Source: Bacteroidales bacterium
GTDB taxonomy: Bacteria; Bacteroidota; Bacteroidia; Bacteroidales; F082
NCBI GenBank assembly: GCA_015489465.1
Contig: WFZS01000077.1
Span: 1 to 39,332, forward strand
DNA length: 39,332 nt
Reading direction: 5' to 3'
Shown here: positions 35,326 through 39,332 of the stretch, one piece after another
Layout of the letters: the number at the start of each line of letters is the position of its first letter
Position numbering within the stretch: the stretch's first letter is position 1
Notes under the pieces: generated by a model
The model's database searches: none
What the model was told of the DNA's origin: nothing
What the model saw: only the letters and a program-made list of their open reading frames with translations
Made by a program: the position numbers and the translations under genes

Positions 35326-36303
35326 ATGACAAAAACAATAGAAATTCTTTTAAAAAAAACCAACCTGTTTTTAATTTTTTTATTTCTATCCTCTTTCGGG
35401 TTTTCTCAAGGTTATAACGATGCTACAAAAGCTTACATCAGGAAATACAAGGATATCGCCATAAAAGAGATGAAAACTTATAAAATTCCGGCGTCAATAA
35501 CTTTAGCACAAGGAATCCTTGAATCCGGGTCGGGTAACAGCCGTTTGGCAAGAATTGCAAACAACCATTTCGGTATAAAATGTCACAAAAATTGGCACGG
35601 AAAAAAGTTTTATATGGATGATGACGAAAAGCATGAATGTTTCAGACATTACAGAAAACCTGAAGAATCATACCGCGATCACTCACTGTTTTTATCAACC
35701 AAAAGCAGATATGCATTTCTGTTCGATTATAAAATTACCGACTACAAAAAATGGGCTTACGGCTTAAAACGTGCAGGTTACGCAACCAATCCGAAATACC
35801 CCAAACTCCTTATAAACCTTATAGAAAAATACGAACTTTATAAGTATGACAAAGGTTACAAAGGCGGCGGCAAATCTTCAAAAAAACACGAAACCGGTTA
35901 TGCAAACGCCAACACGCTGCCGTACAATATTTCATATAAAGAAAAGGGATTGAGCAAGACAGGCAGGATGGTTTATTCCAACAACAAAGTAAAATTCGTT
36001 TTTGCACGAAAAGGTGATACTTATAAAAAGATTGCATACGAATTTAACCTGTATCCGTATCAGATAAGAAATTACAATGATGTTAACAGAAAACACGTTT
36101 TAAAAGCGGGTGAGATTGTTTATATTAAACATAAAAGACGTAAAGCCGCTAAAAAATACAAAACACACAAGGTTAGAAAAGGTGAATCTTTGTGGCAAAT
36201 ATCACAGATTTACGGAATAAAACTAAAAAGACTCTTAAAACTTAACAACTTACCTAAAGGCACCAAATGGACTAATTACGGTAAGGTTTTAAAATTAAGG
36301 TAA
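35326..36303 (+). CDS. Secreted glucosaminidase (FlgJ-type) with LysM domains
   Basis: A 325-residue protein with a signal peptide (LFLIFLFLSSFGFSQ, after a Lys-rich start). A glucosaminidase domain spans residues about 30-165: TLAQGILESGSGNSRLA carries the catalytic Glu, followed by NNHFGIKCHKNW and FRHYRKPEESYRDHS. Two LysM peptidoglycan-binding modules follow. The first is at about 225-265 (VFARKGDTYKKIAYEF ... LKAGEIVYIK). The second is at about 280-325 (HKVRKGESLWQISQIYGI ... GKVLKLR). It probably cleaves N-acetylglucosamine linkages in the periplasm during wall growth. The ~50 residues between domains are Lys/Ser-rich. Confidence 0.93.
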   Translation: MTKTIEILLKKTNLFLIFLFLSSFGFSQGYNDATKAYIRKYKDIAIKEMKTYKIPASITLAQGILESGSGNSRLARIANNHFGIKCHKNWHGKKFYMDDDEKHECFRHYRKPEESYRDHSLFLSTKSRYAFLFDYKITDYKKWAYGLKRAGYATNPKYPKLLINLIEKYELYKYDKGYKGGGKSSKKHETGYANANTLPYNISYKEKGLSKTGRMVYSNNKVKFVFARKGDTYKKIAYEFNLYPYQIRNYNDVNRKHVLKAGEIVYIKHKRRKAAKKYKTHKVRKGESLWQISQIYGIKLKRLLKLNNLPKGTKWTNYGKVLKLR

Positions 36304-36337
36304 ATACAAGTTATAATCAATTTGAAAAACAGTAAAA

Positions 36338-37282
36338 ATGTATAAATATTTATTTGGTCCCGTACCATCAAGAAGACTCGGAATGTCGTTGGGTATTGAT
36401 TTAATTCCCAGAAAAGTTTGCTCGATGGACTGCGTCTATTGCGAGGTAGGGAAAACAACAAAATTAACTTTGGACAGAAAGGAATATGTACTTTTCGATA
36501 AAGTTACCACCGAACTGGACGATTATTTTAAAAACAATCCCGACCCTGATTACATTACATTTTCAGGTTCGGGAGAACCAACTTTAAATTCAAGGTTCGG
36601 AGATGTTCTCAAATATATAAAAGAAAGAAAACCCGGTATTCCGATTGCCGTTCTTACCAACGGCTCTCTGCTTTTCGATCCGCAGGTAAGAAAAGAGATG
36701 ATGCAAGCGGATGTTGTTTTGCCTTCGTTGGATGCAGCCACTTCGGGTATTTTTGAAAAAATAAACCGTCCGGCAAAAGGTTTGGATATTGAAAAATACA
36801 TTCAGGGAATTGTTGATTTCAGAAAAGAGTTTAAAGGCAAATTTTGGCTGGAAATTTTTCTGTTGCCCGGATACAACATGAATAATGAGGAGCTGGATAA
36901 ACTAAAGGAGCTTATCTTAAAAATAAATCCCGACTCGGTTCAACTCAACACACTGGACCGGCCCGGAACCGTAAGTAATCTTACTCCTGCCGATTTCGAA
37001 AGTCTTAAAAGAATTGTCGATTCATGGGGATTAAAAAACGTTGAAATAATATCTTCGGTAAAACGTGATGAATCAAAAGGTTACAGAAAAGATACCGAAG
37101 CCGCCATACTTGAAACAATATCAAGACGTCCTTGTACAATTGACGATTTAATGAAAATTACCGGATATCATATTGATGAAATTAACAAATACCTGGATAT
37201 TTTGGAAAGTAAAGATAAAATTGAAACCATCGAACAAAACAGAGGTATATTTTACCAGCTAAAGAAAAGGAGAACGGAGTGA
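36338..37282 (+). CDS. Radical SAM protein with C-terminal HTH-like domain
   Basis: A 314-residue protein. The [4Fe-4S]/SAM site is CSMDCVYC (Cys28, Cys32, Cys35), followed by the SAM-binding SGSGEPTLN and LTNGSLL. The opening GPVPSRRLGMSLGIDLIP is characteristic of the COG0731-like group, linked in archaea to wyosine tRNA chemistry and of unknown substrate in bacteria. From about residue 240, AAILETISRRPCTIDDLMKITGYHIDEIN (part: RRPCTIDDLMKITG) looks like a winged helix. It starts 34 bp after the glucosaminidase gene and ends 1 bp before a convergent gene. Reaction unknown. Confidence 0.88.
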   Translation: MYKYLFGPVPSRRLGMSLGIDLIPRKVCSMDCVYCEVGKTTKLTLDRKEYVLFDKVTTELDDYFKNNPDPDYITFSGSGEPTLNSRFGDVLKYIKERKPGIPIAVLTNGSLLFDPQVRKEMMQADVVLPSLDAATSGIFEKINRPAKGLDIEKYIQGIVDFRKEFKGKFWLEIFLLPGYNMNNEELDKLKELILKINPDSVQLNTLDRPGTVSNLTPADFESLKRIVDSWGLKNVEIISSVKRDESKGYRKDTEAAILETISRRPCTIDDLMKITGYHIDEINKYLDILESKDKIETIEQNRGIFYQLKKRRTE

Positions 37283-37283
37283 G

Positions 37284-37736
37284 TTATATCTCCTCCACTT
37301 CTCCGTCTTCGTTAACGTAAACTCCCCAGTTTACATAAACAACTTTACCGTCTTTAAGATAGAAGTCAAGCAAAAGGTCGTCGTATGAGATTCTTGTATC
37401 ACCGTCTTCCATGTCTTTTTCATATTCGGTATAACCGTGCTCTTTCATCATATTTATTACCTCCTCCTCACTCATACCGATAACTTTTTTCCCATACATT
37501 TCGGCATCGGGATGGTCGGTTTCGAAACCTGCAATAACCTGTTTTGTTACCCCTTCAAATATTATGGAGAATCCTAAATCCCAATAATGAAGTATCAACA
37601 TATTAAGTTCTTCGTCCTCCTCAAGGGAGTCAATATCCTGGGGTTTGCCCAAAAGAGTCATAACATTATCAAGACTCTCACCGAAGTTGATTTCTCCGAA
37701 ACCTACTTTGGGTTTAATTTCCAATGTTTTTATCAT
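37284..37736 (-). CDS. Small acidic protein of unknown function
   Basis: A 150-residue, strongly acidic protein from the ATG at 37736; two extra codons upstream start at TTG. It begins IKPKVGFGEINFGESLDNVMTLLGKP and contains DLGFSIIFEG, ETDHPDAEMYGKKVIGMS and a C-terminal strand (GKVVYVNWGVYV). The repeated pattern 'FGESLDNVMTLLGKP' / 'VIGMSEEEVINMMKEHG' may be an internal duplication of a BamE/SmpA-like unit, but I cannot confirm this. No signal peptide, so cytoplasmic. It follows the SDR gene by 10 bp. Function unknown. Confidence 0.75.
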   Translation of the reverse strand: MIKTLEIKPKVGFGEINFGESLDNVMTLLGKPQDIDSLEEDEELNMLILHYWDLGFSIIFEGVTKQVIAGFETDHPDAEMYGKKVIGMSEEEVINMMKEHGYTEYEKDMEDGDTRISYDDLLLDFYLKDGKVVYVNWGVYVNEDGEVEEI

Positions 37737-37746
37737 AATCAATTTT

Positions 37747-38553
37747 TTATTTTAGTGGTGAATCGGGTTCCTTTGCCATGTGATTATATACCATTTTATC
37801 CATCCAGTCGGGGAAGAATTTATTCAAAAAAACAGTCAATTTCCCTTGCGTTGTCAAAATGATTCTGTTTTTTCTTTTTTTAACCGCCTTATAAATATGA
37901 TGCGCCACCTCTTCGGCAGTCATCATTTTACTTTCGTCACGGGGAGACTCTCCTTGCATACTTCCGTCGGCAGCCAATGCCGTGTTTCTAATATTTGAAG
38001 CGGTAAATCCGGGAAACGCCATAAGAACATGCAAACCTTTTTTCAAATTTTCAATTCTCAAAGTTTCCATAAAGCCGTTCATGGCAAATTTTGATGCCGA
38101 ATATCCGGTGCGTGCCGGCAATCCTTTCAATCCTGCTATTGAAGAAACTCCGACAACACTACCTTTTGATTTCAACAAATAAGGCAATGCATATTTGGTA
38201 CAATAAACGGCACCCCAAAAGTTGACATCCATAAGATGTTTTAAAACATCCAGCTTGACATCTTCAAACAATGCCCTCATTGAAATTCCCGCATTGTTAA
38301 TCAACACGTCCACACCGCCGTATTCCGAAACAGCCGTTGCCACCAAACTTTTACAATCGTTCTCTTTTGAAACATCGGTAACCGAATATGAAGCTTCACC
38401 CCCTTTCGCTTTTATATCGTCAACAATTTCCTTCAATTTATCACCGTTACGCGCTCCCAAAACAACGTTACTTCCTTTTAAAGCAAAATGATATGCAAGG
38501 GCTTTTCCTATACCCGAACTTGCACCTGTTATTATTACAACTTTTCCTTCCAT
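37747..38553 (-). CDS. SDR family oxidoreductase
   Basis: A 268-residue classical short-chain dehydrogenase: TGASSGIGKALAYHFA (Rossmann Gly motif), NNAGIS, a serine in VGVSSIAG, and YSASKFAMNG with the catalytic Tyr-xxx-Lys. The C-terminal part (FFPDWMDKMVYNHMAKE) is typical of the DltE/YqjQ-like group in Bacteroidota. Substrate unknown. It starts a two-gene unit with the acidic protein. Confidence 0.92.
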   Translation of the reverse strand: MEGKVVIITGASSGIGKALAYHFALKGSNVVLGARNGDKLKEIVDDIKAKGGEASYSVTDVSKENDCKSLVATAVSEYGGVDVLINNAGISMRALFEDVKLDVLKHLMDVNFWGAVYCTKYALPYLLKSKGSVVGVSSIAGLKGLPARTGYSASKFAMNGFMETLRIENLKKGLHVLMAFPGFTASNIRNTALAADGSMQGESPRDESKMMTAEEVAHHIYKAVKKRKNRIILTTQGKLTVFLNKFFPDWMDKMVYNHMAKEPDSPLK

Positions 38554-38562
38554 AATTATTTA

Positions 38563-38570
38563 CAAGTATA
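38563..38570 (-). promoter_or_regulatory. Possible -7 element of the SDR gene
   Basis: Minus-strand TATACTTG matches TAnnTTTG except at one base and lies 10 bp from the ATG at 38553. Because the leader would be very short, this is tentative. Confidence 0.35.
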
Positions 38571-38715
38571 ATAAAATTTAAGATGTGGGCTGCCAATATT
38601 TCTATTTGTAAATAAAGTAACACATCACCTCTTTAAAATTACAACAAATTATGTAATTAAGCTTTTAATCATCCAAAAAATCCACATTTAATGTGTTTGA
38701 CGACTGTCATGAGCT

Positions 38716-39332
38716 TCAAGCTTTGTAAATCAAAAAAATAGCCGGTCTTTTATGAAAATCTTCCCGCTGCTTTTTCCACATTTTAGCCGGTAACGTTTTA
38801 ACATACTCACTTGGCAAAGTAAGATCGGCTGCGACACATATTTTAGTATTCGGTTTTAAAACCGAAATAAGTGTTTCCAACAATTTATTATTGCGGTAAG
38901 GTGTCTCGATAAATATTTGTGTTTGATCGTTCAAATAAGACAAGTTTTCCAATTCCTTTATTTTTTTCTTCCGCTCTGCAATATCAATGGGAAGATAACC
39001 GTGAAAAGCAAAATTTTGACCGTTAAATCCCGATGCCATCAATGAAAGTATAATGGAATTGGGTCCTACCAAAGGTACCACATCAATATTTTTAATATGG
39101 GCATGTTCAACTATCAAAGCTCCGGGGTCTGCAATACAAGGTGTTCCCGCTTCCGAAATCAATCCCACGTCTTCACCGTTACCTGTAGCGGCAAGGTAAC
39201 CCGAAATTTTGTTTAAATCGGTGTGTTTATTCAATTCGTAAAAGATCATTTTATCTATAGGGAGAGGGTGACCCATAGCTTTAAGGAAACGCCTAGCCGT
39301 ACGCACCTGCTCAACAATAAATATTTTTATCC
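38716..39332 (-). CDS. RsmI-like SAM-dependent methyltransferase, 5' end cut by window edge
   Basis: The frame is open through the last base of the window, so the start lies beyond it. A GTG at 39306 is an internal valine, not the start: the preceding residues read IKIFIVEQVRTARRFLK, typical of the family. At least 204 residues are visible. GLISEAGTPCIADPGALIV is the tetrapyrrole-methylase-fold SAM loop, followed by LVGPNSIILSLMASGFNGQNF (part: GPNSIILSLMASG). Relatives 2'-O-methylate C1402 of 16S rRNA (RsmI). Bacteroidota carry a shorter paralogue of this kind, so the precise target is unsure. Confidence 0.88.
   Translation of the reverse strand, partial: IKIFIVEQVRTARRFLKAMGHPLPIDKMIFYELNKHTDLNKISGYLAATGNGEDVGLISEAGTPCIADPGALIVEHAHIKNIDVVPLVGPNSIILSLMASGFNGQNFAFHGYLPIDIAERKKKIKELENLSYLNDQTQIFIETPYRNNKLLETLISVLKPNTKICVAADLTLPSEYVKTLPAKMWKKQREDFHKRPAIFLIYKA

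Overview
The window looks like chromosomal DNA from an anaerobic or microaerophilic member of the Bacteroidota, probably the order Bacteroidales. The DNA is AT-rich. At least ten genes carry the Bacteroidota-type -7 element TAnnTTTG, and clear Shine-Dalgarno sites are absent. Supporting gene content includes a two-subunit 2-oxoacid:ferredoxin oxidoreductase with a 2x[4Fe-4S] ferredoxin, the lipid A genes lpxK and lpxH (an outer membrane), and many secreted TPR, beta-barrel and 'hypothetical' proteins. I see no tRNA, rRNA, CRISPR array, transposase or phage gene, so most of the window is ordinary core genome.

Layout. 1-1451 (minus): a secreted TPR protein and a small ferredoxin, each with its own terminator. 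1784-4679 (plus): korA-korB, divergent from the ferredoxin. 4761-7611 (minus): a secreted beta-barrel-like protein followed by an unusual secreted protein with three internal repeats and an aromatic/arginine-rich tail. 7683-12299 (plus): dCMP deaminase, ribosomal protein S20, then a tightly spaced radC - wecB - acyl-CoA ligase unit. 12300-12802 is the only long non-coding stretch. It holds nested inverted repeats and a 20-bp tandem repeat and is the oddest DNA here. 12803-16651 (minus): proX-like prolyl-tRNA deacylase - arginine deiminase - ligA. 16862-17998: two secreted proteins of unknown role, convergent. 18235-20740 (plus): an MscS channel, then Mrp/ApbC and NifU-like Fe-S carrier genes. 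20779-22974: sfsA, a secreted unknown and a TrhA/hemolysin III membrane protein. 23096-25889: a PlsC-like acyltransferase, convergent with a TPR gene overlapping rsmG. 25967-27862 (minus): Nif3-like and zinc-ribbon coiled-coil proteins. 27976-30604 (plus): lpxK - purine nucleoside phosphorylase - lpxH. 30601-31401 (minus): a TIGR00266/AIM24 protein. 31477-32448 (plus): a polyprenyl synthetase. 32502-35138 (minus): ClpC. 35326-37282 (plus): a LysM glucosaminidase and a radical SAM protein. 37284-38553 (minus): an SDR and a small acidic protein. 38716-39332 (minus): an RsmI-like methyltransferase cut by the window edge.

How the genes work together: KorAB plus the ferredoxin suggest ferredoxin-linked 2-oxoglutarate metabolism. 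Mrp and NifU-like proteins supply Fe-S clusters to such enzymes. LpxK, LpxH, the acyltransferase and the prenyl synthetase serve envelope lipids. RadC and LigA relate to DNA maintenance, and S20, RsmG and ProX to translation. Several long open frames begin with GTG or TTG upstream of a better ATG. I moved those starts and give the reason in each entry. I did not find a convincing large novel system. The best leads are the repeat island at 12.3-12.8 kb, the secreted pair at 4.8-7.6 kb, the thioredoxin-like protein without its cysteines at 17.4 kb, and a few candidate operators.
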